From RGIG8244 sp045639325 (GTDB taxonomy: Bacteria > Verrucomicrobiota > Lentisphaeria > Victivallales > UBA1829), in NCBI GenBank assembly GCA_045639325.1, contig JAZUCU010000047.1, positions 1 to 29,485 of the forward strand: DNA of 29,485 nt. The letters are read 5' to 3'. A model generated the notes under the pieces. It had not been told where the DNA came from. It made no database searches and saw only the letters and a list, made by a program, of their open reading frames with translations. The translations under genes and the position numbers were made by a program. Below are positions 8,099-15,654 of the stretch, one piece after another; the first letter of the stretch is position 1, and each line of letters begins with the position of its first letter.

Positions 8099-9883
8099 TC
8101 AGAAGATTCCGCGGCTGTTCAGTTCAAACTTATTGGTTTCTGCAGTGTTTGCCTGCACGACAACATAATGGGCATAGCCGACTGACCAAACCATGTTGTC
8201 ATCGTAGAGTTTATCAATAAATTTCCGGTAGTCATCATTGCCCAATGTGACAAAATCGTCCTGATTACGGAAGTCAATCGCATCAAATAACGGCCTGTCG
8301 GAAACGATTGCAACAATGTATTCCTGTCCGCCGACTCGTGCTGTCTGCGTAATGCAATCGGTGGGAACCAGAGAACATTCTGCATTGGGTACGGAGTAGT
8401 TGCCTTTTGTGATCCAAGGATTTACATTGGCAAAATTTGGTGTCAGAAGCTGTACGCTGCCATCGGCTTCAAAACAGAGCAGAGTCAGATATCCATCCTG
8501 AGGAATATTGAGGGTGAAGACCATTTCTTTGCCGTATGACATGACATTCTGCTTTTTGCAGGAAAGGCCGCGAGCCTGTTCCTGTACGGCATCGCAATTC
8601 ACCAGGATTCTGTTACCGGTATTCTGCTGCTGCTTCTGGAATTTTGCCATGATGACCGGTTTTGCATATTTCATGGGATCATCCTGTTTGAATTCCATAC
8701 CGACGCGGTCGATCAGGAACATGGAATCGGGGGTGTTGAGGACCTGATTCCACAATTCCGCCTGTTTTTTATAATATGCCTGATCGCTTTCTTTCTGTGC
8801 CGTCTGTGCAAGGATGCTGGCGCGTTCACATTCTGTTTTATAACGATTGAGTTCCTGCTGACATTCCAGGTCCGACATTTCCTTACGAAGTTTCGCAGAA
8901 GCCAGTTCGAATTCCTGCAGAGCGAGTTCGCCCTTCTTTTTCAGTTCTGCCTGTTCCTGTTCTGTTTTTTCCTGAGAGAGTTGAAGCTGGATCATACGCA
9001 CGGCATGTTCTTTTTCATCGGCTTCCGCTGCGAGTTGAATTTTTTTCATTTCGTTCTGAAGTTCTGCAACGGCTTTCTGCTTGGAGAGAAGTCCGGTTTC
9101 TTCCGCGATTTGCAGTTCGAGGTCTTTCTGATATGCCGCCTGTATCCGTTCTTTTTCTCTCATCTGGAAAGCAAAAATCTGTTCGGCTTCTGCGTTGTTC
9201 TGTTCTTCCAGCATGATTTTGTATTCGCTTTCTGTGCGAGCCTGTTCCAGCTGCATGTCAAGCATACGGCGCCGTTCTGCCTGTTCATTCATTTTTGCAA
9301 TCAAAGCTTCTTCTTCCGGGGATCTCTGGATTGCGGTTTCGACAAAGATTTTTTCCACTTTGAACCAGGGGAAGAAGCGGGAAAACCAATCATTCTGCTG
9401 TGCAATTTCTTTGATCTGGTCACTCTTATTTGCGGATTGAACGATTCCGGGCTGTGGCTTATTCAGTTTTTCCTGCAAATACTCAAAGAATCTGTTTTTT
9501 GTATCAGTCAGTTTGGTCTCAAGAAAATCCAAAGTCAGTTCGCCATTGTTCTCATTTGTCCAGCCGATAATCTGAGTCATATCCGCCATAAAATTCCAGT
9601 TGGCAATCTGTACCTTGATATTTGCCAGACAGTTGTTTTTGCCGTCGGGGACAGCCTGTTCCATTTTCAGAACAAATTGATCGGTATTCAAGGCGGGAAA
9701 ATAATAAATATTCTTCCATTCATTGGATGAGCTGCCGAACAATCCGAGGATTTTTTTATCTTCCGGCAGAGCCGCCGGGCAGATATGGCCATTATCGCCG
9801 AATCCCCAGACTTTTGCATTGGGCGTTGCTTCGCAAATGGCATCGTATTCTTTACGATTGATGATTTTTTTAATCAGTAACAT
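8099..9883 (-). CDS. Coiled-coil protein with C-terminal DUF4384-like domain
   Basis: 594 aa, start preceded by GGAG. Three parts can be seen: an N-terminal mixed alpha/beta region (about 1-185), a very long charged coiled coil rich in Glu, Gln and Lys (about 188-380), and a C-terminal beta domain (about 450-545). In the last, FTLNIPQDGYLTLLCFEADG, VQLLTPNF and IVAIVSDRPL match the DUF4384 pattern ('.dGYLyLl..d.dG.v.lL.Pn...aivS..pl'). DUF4384 modules commonly accompany secreted or envelope-associated signalling proteins and CsgG-like proteins. The N-terminal part plus coiled coil is reminiscent of SPFH/flotillin layout, but I cannot confirm that. It is the last gene of the minus-strand cluster, 8 bp after the DUF1294 gene. 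Confidence 0.72.
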   Translation of the reverse strand: MLLIKKIINRKEYDAICEATPNAKVWGFGDNGHICPAALPEDKKILGLFGSSSNEWKNIYYFPALNTDQFVLKMEQAVPDGKNNCLANIKVQIANWNFMADMTQIIGWTNENNGELTLDFLETKLTDTKNRFFEYLQEKLNKPQPGIVQSANKSDQIKEIAQQNDWFSRFFPWFKVEKIFVETAIQRSPEEEALIAKMNEQAERRRMLDMQLEQARTESEYKIMLEEQNNAEAEQIFAFQMREKERIQAAYQKDLELQIAEETGLLSKQKAVAELQNEMKKIQLAAEADEKEHAVRMIQLQLSQEKTEQEQAELKKKGELALQEFELASAKLRKEMSDLECQQELNRYKTECERASILAQTAQKESDQAYYKKQAELWNQVLNTPDSMFLIDRVGMEFKQDDPMKYAKPVIMAKFQKQQQNTGNRILVNCDAVQEQARGLSCKKQNVMSYGKEMVFTLNIPQDGYLTLLCFEADGSVQLLTPNFANVNPWITKGNYSVPNAECSLVPTDCITQTARVGGQEYIVAIVSDRPLFDAIDFRNQDDFVTLGNDDYRKFIDKLYDDNMVWSVGYAHYVVVQANTAETNKFELNSRGIF

Positions 9884-9891
9884 TTTTTCTC

Positions 9892-10194
9892 CTAAATAAA
9901 AATAAGCAGAATTGCCTGTACAAAGATGATAAAGAAAACAGGGATGTAGAATTTTGGTTTTGCGATTTTATGACGGCAGATGATCATTGTGACCAACGCA
10001 AAAGGCGCGCCGCCCATGGCGCATCCCAGGAGCAAAATCTTTTCCGGGATGCGTGATTTTCCCCTGCAGGCAGCGGCTTTATCCACAGCGAACAGCAATG
10101 CCGTGAATAAGCCGATGACCAGCAGATATACCGGTATCCCGAAGAATAACAGTACGGGGCATAAGAGCATGAGAATAATCAGAAAATCGATCAT
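9892..10194 (-). CDS. DUF1294 family small membrane protein
   Basis: 100 aa from the ATG at 10194, which overlaps the upstream stop as ATGA. The core AVDKAAACRGKSRIPEKILL, then GCAMGGAPFALVTMIICRHK and a final hydrophobic helix, match the DUF1294 signature ('.DK..A....RIPE..L...a..GG..ga......HK..k..f'). Three or four membrane helices are evident. Family function is unknown. The overlap with the upstream membrane protein gene indicates coupled expression and suggests the two work in the same membrane. Confidence 0.85.
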   Translation of the reverse strand: MIDFLIILMLLCPVLLFFGIPVYLLVIGLFTALLFAVDKAAACRGKSRIPEKILLLGCAMGGAPFALVTMIICRHKIAKPKFYIPVFFIIFVQAILLIFI

Positions 10195-11135
10195 GATTCC
10201 AGCTTCAGTGCATAGCACATGATATAATAGTTATACCAGAATACGAAGATGGAAGCAATCAGGAATCCGAGTACACTCCAGAAGGAACCGAACATGCCGC
10301 CAACCATCAGGAATGCAAGAATCATTCCGATAACGGTATAGGTGGAGAGCATAAATGCATTCACTTTGTTGGAGCGTTTTGCAACCATGGTACGGATGAA
10401 CGAGATTGTTATGATCGGCAGAAGCAGAACCGTCAGAATAAAACCGAGGAACCGGATGAACCAGGGGATTGAACTGGCAGCGGAAGAGAAGATGGAGAGT
10501 TCCCGATCCAGAATTTCTTTTGTTTTATCAATTGATTTTGCAAGAGATTCTGAAGTTTTGCTTGTGGTATCGTAATTGATCGTGCCTTCATACACAACTG
10601 TTTTGGATTTGCAGTCAAGCAGCTGCCAGGTACCTTTCACGATTACACCGGCTTTGGTGGATTCGTATTGTTCGAGGGTGCCCCAGAGGATACCCTCGAT
10701 TTTTTTACTGCTTACGGAATCAAAAGCCGCTTTGGTTGAACTGCATCCGTAATTTCTCAAATTGAGTTTGTTGCGGATTTTCTCCATCAAGGTGCGGTCT
10801 TCCAGATTCAGTGCACCGGTGCTGTCCAGGCGATCCCGTAACGAATTGGTGAAAAAATCAGACGGGTCATTGGCGAAATGCAGGAGTACTGCGGAGCGGA
10901 TATTTCCGCGCTGCGTCCGGATTTCTTCTACCATATTTTTTGTGACAAACAAGGCAGCGGTTTGCCGTCTCTGATCCGGAACCGGTTTTTCCGGTCCCAG
11001 GCTGACCCAGGCCAGATAAGCGATATAAATGACAAAAAATATACTGCCGATGATGGGAATGAAGCTTTTGAACAGCGAAAATCCCACATAATTATTCAGC
11101 AGATTGAAAATACTGCTTTTCCGGTTAAAGAACAT
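10191..11135 (-). CDS. Membrane protein with CsgG/LpoB-like extracytoplasmic domain
   Basis: 314 aa, excellent GGAGG ribosome site. One membrane helix lies at about 24-46, a soluble domain at about 50-220, and three helices at about 224-248, 260-282 and 284-308. The soluble domain (SAVLLHFANDPSDFFTNSLR, then LNLEDRTLMEKI, then KIEGILWGTLE) follows the pattern of CsgG/FlgO/LpoB-type proteins, which bind nucleotides or peptidoglycan synthases in the envelope: an opening beta strand with 'F.n....F...l...L', a later 'R..l..i' and 'G.l.g....'. This is fold-level resemblance only. The paired Cys at 131 and 175 could form a disulfide if the domain is periplasmic. It sits between the AAA-protease gene and DUF1294. 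Confidence 0.7.
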   Translation of the reverse strand: MFFNRKSSIFNLLNNYVGFSLFKSFIPIIGSIFFVIYIAYLAWVSLGPEKPVPDQRRQTAALFVTKNMVEEIRTQRGNIRSAVLLHFANDPSDFFTNSLRDRLDSTGALNLEDRTLMEKIRNKLNLRNYGCSSTKAAFDSVSSKKIEGILWGTLEQYESTKAGVIVKGTWQLLDCKSKTVVYEGTINYDTTSKTSESLAKSIDKTKEILDRELSIFSSAASSIPWFIRFLGFILTVLLLPIITISFIRTMVAKRSNKVNAFMLSTYTVIGMILAFLMVGGMFGSFWSVLGFLIASIFVFWYNYYIMCYALKLES

Positions 11136-11177
11136 GATATAACCTCCAATCCGTTACGTTTTCTGTTCTGTACTCGC

Positions 11178-14100
11178 TTACGGAATACATTTTTTGAATG
11201 TTTCTTCCGTAAGATTATGTTTCTTTGCATATTCCGGATAATTCTTGATCAGATTGCAGAAACGCTCAATGGTGCCGGGGTGTGTACTTGCTTCCACATC
11301 TTCATCCGGGCTCTTGGCGACATCCGTCCAGGCGAGTTCGTTGATGAAGGAAAGAGCCGCTCCCAGGAAGAAGAGATTGCGGATGCCTTCATCTGCGATA
11401 CCGTTGATGATATCTGCGGCAAACTGATCGGCGGAACGTTCCATATTTCTTGAATAGATGTTATCATCTGTATTGAATTTGAAAATATCGCCGTAAACGA
11501 TATGTCCCAATTCATGGGCAATGGTGAACGATGTCATGGCACTGGCAAGAATCTTGATGTTTTCCAATGCTTTTTCATCATCGGGGAACAAATCATATTT
11601 CTTATCCATTGCTTTCAACTGCGGAACACCAAATTTGCCATTGCGTTTCATCAGATGTTCACACATGGAAATCAGGAAATCATGGAGTTTTGCAGGATCA
11701 TCAATCACCAGATCTGGGTACTGCTTCAGGAAGATTGCCGCCATGGCGGTATTGGCAATGTTGAAGCCGTCATACAGCACGATGACCGGGCGGGCAGGGT
11801 TTTCCGTCAATTCCGGGTCGGTGAGATTGTAACGTTTCATTACATACAGCGCAGTGGAGGCATAAGCGTTGAAGGTCAGCTTATCTCTGTACTTATCGTT
11901 GTAGATGAAGTAGGTTGATTCTGCAACTTTCCGGTAATCTTCCGTATCCTGAATTGTTTTGGAACTGAAGACAATATCTTTCAATTCTTCTGCATCCGGA
12001 GTGGAGAATGAGATTTCATTTTCATCGCTGATGGAATAGGCAAAATCGCTTTTGCCTTCCAATGCATTCTGATTTGTGTTTGAAATCATATCCCGGTATT
12101 GTTCGTTCCGGGCAATGCGTTCTGCATCGCGGACTGCAGTCGGAATGACTTCCTGCATTGCTTTGACCAGGTCATCAAAGCAGACCGGTTCCATCCGGTT
12201 CTTATCCTCCGGATTTTCTTCAATCCGTTTGACCCAGCGTTTGCTTGCATAATTTCTGGCAAGATTGCAGATACCGCCGCCGTTGACACCGTGATAGATT
12301 TCTGCGCAGCTGTAGCCTTCTGTCATTTCTGCCAGTTCATCAATATCCACGTCAGCGGCAAGTATGACGTCAGCCAATGCTGCTGTGATCAATTCCTTAC
12401 GTGTTTCGAATTCGGGCAGACCAACGTAAACGGATGCGCCGACGCGACCACTTCGCAGCAAGGCACCATCAATCATCCAGGGGCGGTTGGTTGCGATCAG
12501 GATAAAGACCTTACCGCTGTTGCCGGTCTTTTTCAAACCATCCATCTCATTCAGGAACTGAGAGACGCCGTATGCTTTGGAGTTGCCGGGGCGGGAAAGG
12601 ATTTCTTCGCAGTCATCAATGAAGAGAACAGCACCTTTGGGAGCGGTACGTGCTTTGGCAAAGACGGAAGAAATCATGCTGACTGTCTGAAGAGGATTTT
12701 TGCCTTTGATATCTGTCAGAGAGACGGAAATAAACTCCGTATCCAGTTCATTTGCAATCGCTCGCGCGAACATGGTCTTGCCTGTGCCCGGAGGTCCGAA
12801 CAGTAAGAGCCCTGTAGAGGGAATCACTCCCATGTTTTTATAAACTTCCGGATAACGTGCCGGATTGATCAAGGCATCTTTGACAATCTCTTTTGCTTTT
12901 GTGAGACCTTTTACATCGGCGAATGTGATTTTGGAAGGATCTTTCTGTTCCACCGGCTTAGCCGGTGCGGCAGGAGCAGGAGTCGGAGTTGCTGCAGGTG
13001 TTCCGGCATCCGGTTTAGACGGCGGAGGTGTTCCCTTGTCATCAGCGGAAGCGGAAGCCACCTGCAGGTCATTATCATCCCTGTTATTTTTCAGAGATGT
13101 AACGGTTTTGTTAATTACTTTTTTTTTTTCGCCCTGGATTCCCATGCGAGCCTGGAATCTCAAGATACTTTCCTGTACTTCTTTACTGGTGATGTGTGTA
13201 TCTTTGAAATATTTTTCACAGAATTCCAGGGTGTATTTATCGATTTTATCAATAAATGCCATTCCGATCAACCGATCCGCAGCACCTACAATGTCGCGGC
13301 TGGAAAATCCTTCTGTCTTTTTGACCAGGAAGTCAATCGCTGCCGGATCGACAGGAATCTGAGCTTTTTCTCTGGCGAATTCACGTTCAAAGATAAAGCG
13401 GCGTGCCTGTTCATTAGGCAATTCAACTTCGAGACAGTTGCTTTTGAAACGGCTCAATGCTGCATCATCCAAACGGTCCGGATAGTTGGTTGCACCGATC
13501 AGGAAGAAGGGGTTCTTCTCGGTTTCGGTGAATTCCCGCAGAAGAACGTTTGTAACTTGCTGCGTGACCTGGTGGGCATTTTCTCTGGGAGAAAGCAATT
13601 CATCAATTTCATCAATGAAAATGATGGACATGGGGTTTGATCTTGCCTCATCAAAAAATGCCTGCATTTTCTGGGGGGATTCGCCAACCCACTTGCTCAA
13701 AATTTCGCTGGGACGCATTTCGTAAAACGGCATATCCAGTTCACCTGCAATGGCTTTTGCAAAGTATGTCTTCCCGGTACCGGGCAAGCCGTACAGGAGC
13801 AGGCCACCACCGAGAGTCAAGCCGTATTTTGAGGCTTCTTCCGGGTTTTTCAAAGGCTCAATGATATTCAGTTTAACCAGACTTTTTGCTTCTTCCATGC
13901 CGAAGACATCTGCAAGTTTGGTTTTGGAATGAACTTTGCGTGCCTGATTTGTGTTGGCATTGCCGTTATTCTCTGTTCCGGAATTGGTTTTCGTGTTTTG
14001 ATTCAACTGTTTGTGCAATTTTTCCGCACTGTTCAGAAGTTCTTCCGCATTTTTAAGATATGCCTCTGCGATAACACCGCTGCATTCAAGAGCCAGAGCA

Positions 14101-14219
14101 TGGGAGAATTTCGCAGCCAATACAATGCAGTCAAATGCAGTTGCTGTATCATTTTTAGAAAGTGCAGCAAGGGCATTACGCTCATACTCCAATTTCTTTT
14201 CGTAGTTATAAGTACTCAT
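11178..14219 (-). CDS. MIT-like / double AAA+ ATPase / M48-like zinc protease fusion (Vps4-like)
   Basis: 1013 aa from the ATG at 14219, which has AGGAGT upstream; an upstream ATG at 14285 would overlap the previous gene. Order of domains: (1) a three-helix MIT-like bundle, residues 1-73, ending NSAEKLHKQL as in Vps4 helix 3; (2) AAA-1, about 100-330, closest to the Vps4/katanin/spastin group: Walker A GLPGTGKT at 144-151, pore loop KWVG at 176-179, Walker B IIFIDE at 199-204, sensor 1 GATN at 242-245; (3) a Pro/Ala-rich linker at 385-430; (4) AAA-2, about 430-690: Walker A GPPGTGKT at 475-482 but Walker B ends FIDD (535-536), and no aromatic pore loop; (5) a metalloprotease domain, about 760-1000, with HELGH at 902-906, likely third ligand E927 (ERSAD) and an M48-like STHPGTIERF. 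It probably pulls apart or degrades membrane-associated substrates. The preceding gene encodes its likely ESCRT-III-like partner. Confidence 0.9.
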   Translation of the reverse strand: MSTYNYEKKLEYERNALAALSKNDTATAFDCIVLAAKFSHALALECSGVIAEAYLKNAEELLNSAEKLHKQLNQNTKTNSGTENNGNANTNQARKVHSKTKLADVFGMEEAKSLVKLNIIEPLKNPEEASKYGLTLGGGLLLYGLPGTGKTYFAKAIAGELDMPFYEMRPSEILSKWVGESPQKMQAFFDEARSNPMSIIFIDEIDELLSPRENAHQVTQQVTNVLLREFTETEKNPFFLIGATNYPDRLDDAALSRFKSNCLEVELPNEQARRFIFEREFAREKAQIPVDPAAIDFLVKKTEGFSSRDIVGAADRLIGMAFIDKIDKYTLEFCEKYFKDTHITSKEVQESILRFQARMGIQGEKKKVINKTVTSLKNNRDDNDLQVASASADDKGTPPPSKPDAGTPAATPTPAPAAPAKPVEQKDPSKITFADVKGLTKAKEIVKDALINPARYPEVYKNMGVIPSTGLLLFGPPGTGKTMFARAIANELDTEFISVSLTDIKGKNPLQTVSMISSVFAKARTAPKGAVLFIDDCEEILSRPGNSKAYGVSQFLNEMDGLKKTGNSGKVFILIATNRPWMIDGALLRSGRVGASVYVGLPEFETRKELITAALADVILAADVDIDELAEMTEGYSCAEIYHGVNGGGICNLARNYASKRWVKRIEENPEDKNRMEPVCFDDLVKAMQEVIPTAVRDAERIARNEQYRDMISNTNQNALEGKSDFAYSISDENEISFSTPDAEELKDIVFSSKTIQDTEDYRKVAESTYFIYNDKYRDKLTFNAYASTALYVMKRYNLTDPELTENPARPVIVLYDGFNIANTAMAAIFLKQYPDLVIDDPAKLHDFLISMCEHLMKRNGKFGVPQLKAMDKKYDLFPDDEKALENIKILASAMTSFTIAHELGHIVYGDIFKFNTDDNIYSRNMERSADQFAADIINGIADEGIRNLFFLGAALSFINELAWTDVAKSPDEDVEASTHPGTIERFCNLIKNYPEYAKKHNLTEETFKKCIP

Positions 14220-14238
14220 GTTTACTCCTGAACTGAAA

Positions 14239-14880
14239 TTATTTCTTTTCGAGAGCTGCAACCCTGTCTGCAATCTGTTTTGCATTTACATCAAAATCGG
14301 TGGTCGGTGCTGCTGCTGCAACCGGTGCTGCCGGTGCGGTTCCGATTGCATCGGCTTCCAACTGTGCCAGAAGAGCTGCGTCCGGAACGTATGTTGCGGG
14401 GGAGGAGATACCGACTTTGCTTTCATCGGTTTTGACAGCGCGATCCATTTCTTTGAGTGCTTCATCCATGCCTGCACCGGCATCCATCATAGCGTCGATT
14501 TCATCGGCGAATTTATCGGGGTCGATGTCGGCTGCAACGGCAAATTCTTTCAGTGCGGAGACTGCGGAGCTCAAAGATGTGGCAGTTGTGAAGTCACATT
14601 TTTTTGCTTCGAGCCAGAGAAGACGGCTTTCCTGTTTATCGACCAGGGCAGAATATCTCTGATAGCTCATGAGAGCGCGGTTGCGTTCATTCTGATTGCC
14701 GCAACGGGCTGCGACTTTGGCTTTTTCCCAGAATGCATCGGTTTTCTGACGCATATCATTGATACTTTCGCTCATTGTGGAGAGGGCGGTATCCAGTTTG
14801 CGTGCGACTCTGCGCTGTGCTTTTCGTGCTTCTTCCAATACTTCTGCTTTAGAAACGAACAATTTAGAAATGAAACCCAT
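14239..14880 (-). CDS. ESCRT-III/Snf7-like coiled-coil protein with C-terminal MIM1-like tail
   Basis: 213 aa, AAGGA ribosome site. It starts MGFISKLF, like the short membrane-contacting start of Snf7/CHMP proteins. A basic helical hairpin follows (EEARKAQRRVARKL), and then NERNRALMSYQRYSALVDKQ, LLWLEAKKCDFTTATSL and an acidic helix with DIDPDKFADEIDAM, echoing Snf7's 'NKRAAL...', 'LE.A.....' and 'MDIDKVDELMDDI'. A flexible Ala/Pro stretch (160-195) leads to a short C-terminal helix whose I203-x-x-R206-V207-x-x-L210 fits the MIM1 consensus L-x-x-R-L-x-x-L that MIT domains bind. ESCRT-III proteins form membrane-bending filaments that Vps4-type ATPases disassemble. It lies 19 bp upstream of the MIT-AAA gene. 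Family assignment is by eye and needs profile or structure comparison. Confidence 0.7.
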   Translation of the reverse strand: MGFISKLFVSKAEVLEEARKAQRRVARKLDTALSTMSESINDMRQKTDAFWEKAKVAARCGNQNERNRALMSYQRYSALVDKQESRLLWLEAKKCDFTTATSLSSAVSALKEFAVAADIDPDKFADEIDAMMDAGAGMDEALKEMDRAVKTDESKVGISSPATYVPDAALLAQLEADAIGTAPAAPVAAAAPTTDFDVNAKQIADRVAALEKK

Positions 14881-14933
14881 AATAAAAATCCTTTCTTGTT
14901 TTTTTCCTTTTTTGGGAAAATCTGTTTGTTTAC

Positions 14934-15554
14934 TTATTGTTCAACTGTTTCTGTTGTTTTATTTTTTTCTGTTTCCGCAATTGCTGCTTCAAGGGCAGAT
15001 ACAGCCGATTCCTTTGCGATTTCGGCTGCCAAATCCTGTTCGATGGCACTGGGGGCTGCAGGAGAATCTTCAACTGTCAAATCTTTCAGTTCTTCGCTGA
15101 GTTCTTCTCTATATATGATGTTCTCTTTTGCGTCACTGGCCAGTTCTTTTGTTGTTTCGATGGTATCTGTGTCAGGACCATTTGCATTTGCAATAATCAG
15201 TTTAATTGCATCACTCTGAGCAAAACATGTGTTGTTATCTTTCTGCAGCCAGCCGATTTGTTTGCTGATTGAATTGATTTTGTTTGTTGCAGCGTCATAA
15301 TTGGCTGCCAACATTTTTTTCTGGGTTGCATCTGTTACAGTTTTATATTTTGCCATGAGCTGTTTTTTTTCATTTTCCAACTCATTCAGGTCGAGCTCGA
15401 AAGACTCGATTTGCGCCTTGTTCTGTTTGATTCTGGCGTCAAGTTTCCGCAGTTCAGATTCATACATTTTAATTTCTTTATTTTTTGCCTTTTCGGGAGT
15501 ATCTTTCAAACCCAGTGCCTGCAGCAATGCAATAAACCAATCCGGTACGATCAT
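14934..15554 (-). CDS. Second ESCRT-III/PspA-like coiled-coil protein
   Basis: 206 aa, AAGGATC ribosome site. The N-terminus MIVPDWFIALLQALGL can form an amphipathic helix, as in PspA/Vipp1 and Snf7, where it inserts into membranes. Residues about 22-115 are charged helices with heptad-like spacing (KIKQNKAQIESFELDLNELE region), followed by further helices and an acidic Ala-rich tail (IEQDLAAEIAKE and beyond). The helical layout and adjacency to the Snf7-like gene suggest a diverged paralogue that could co-polymerise with it. It could instead be a generic coiled-coil protein. The C-terminus has no clear MIM1 motif. A 100-bp gap upstream may hold an internal promoter. Confidence 0.6.
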   Translation of the reverse strand: MIVPDWFIALLQALGLKDTPEKAKNKEIKMYESELRKLDARIKQNKAQIESFELDLNELENEKKQLMAKYKTVTDATQKKMLAANYDAATNKINSISKQIGWLQKDNNTCFAQSDAIKLIIANANGPDTDTIETTKELASDAKENIIYREELSEELKDLTVEDSPAAPSAIEQDLAAEIAKESAVSALEAAIAETEKNKTTETVEQ

Positions 15555-15594
15555 TTTTCTGATCCTTTCATTTTGTTATTCATGTTCTTTTGTT

Positions 15595-15600
15595 AATATA
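15595..15600 (-). promoter_or_regulatory. Possible extended -10 promoter inside the cluster
   Basis: In the 100-bp gap between the protease gene and the second coiled-coil gene, the minus strand reads TGCTATATT, an extended -10 element, without a clear -35. A 7-bp inverted repeat (CAGAAAT/ATTTCTG, 15602-15623) lies just upstream. This may allow separate expression of the ESCRT-III-like genes. Confidence 0.35.
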
Positions 15601-15654
15601 GCAGAAATACAGAAGCATTTCTGACAGTTTTTTTTCAAATTTTTCAAACTTTTT

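Noticed and set aside
14218..15219. A 333-codon plus-strand frame opposite the ESCRT-like genes
   Set aside because: Its product is Cys/Phe-rich and it runs opposite two minus-strand genes with good starts and recognisable helical patterns.
15602..15640. Terminator in the 100-bp gap between the protease and second coiled-coil genes
   Set aside because: The hairpin CAGAAAT/ATTTCTG has its T-tract on the plus-strand side only, and no plus-strand gene ends there; it would not stop the minus-strand operon.
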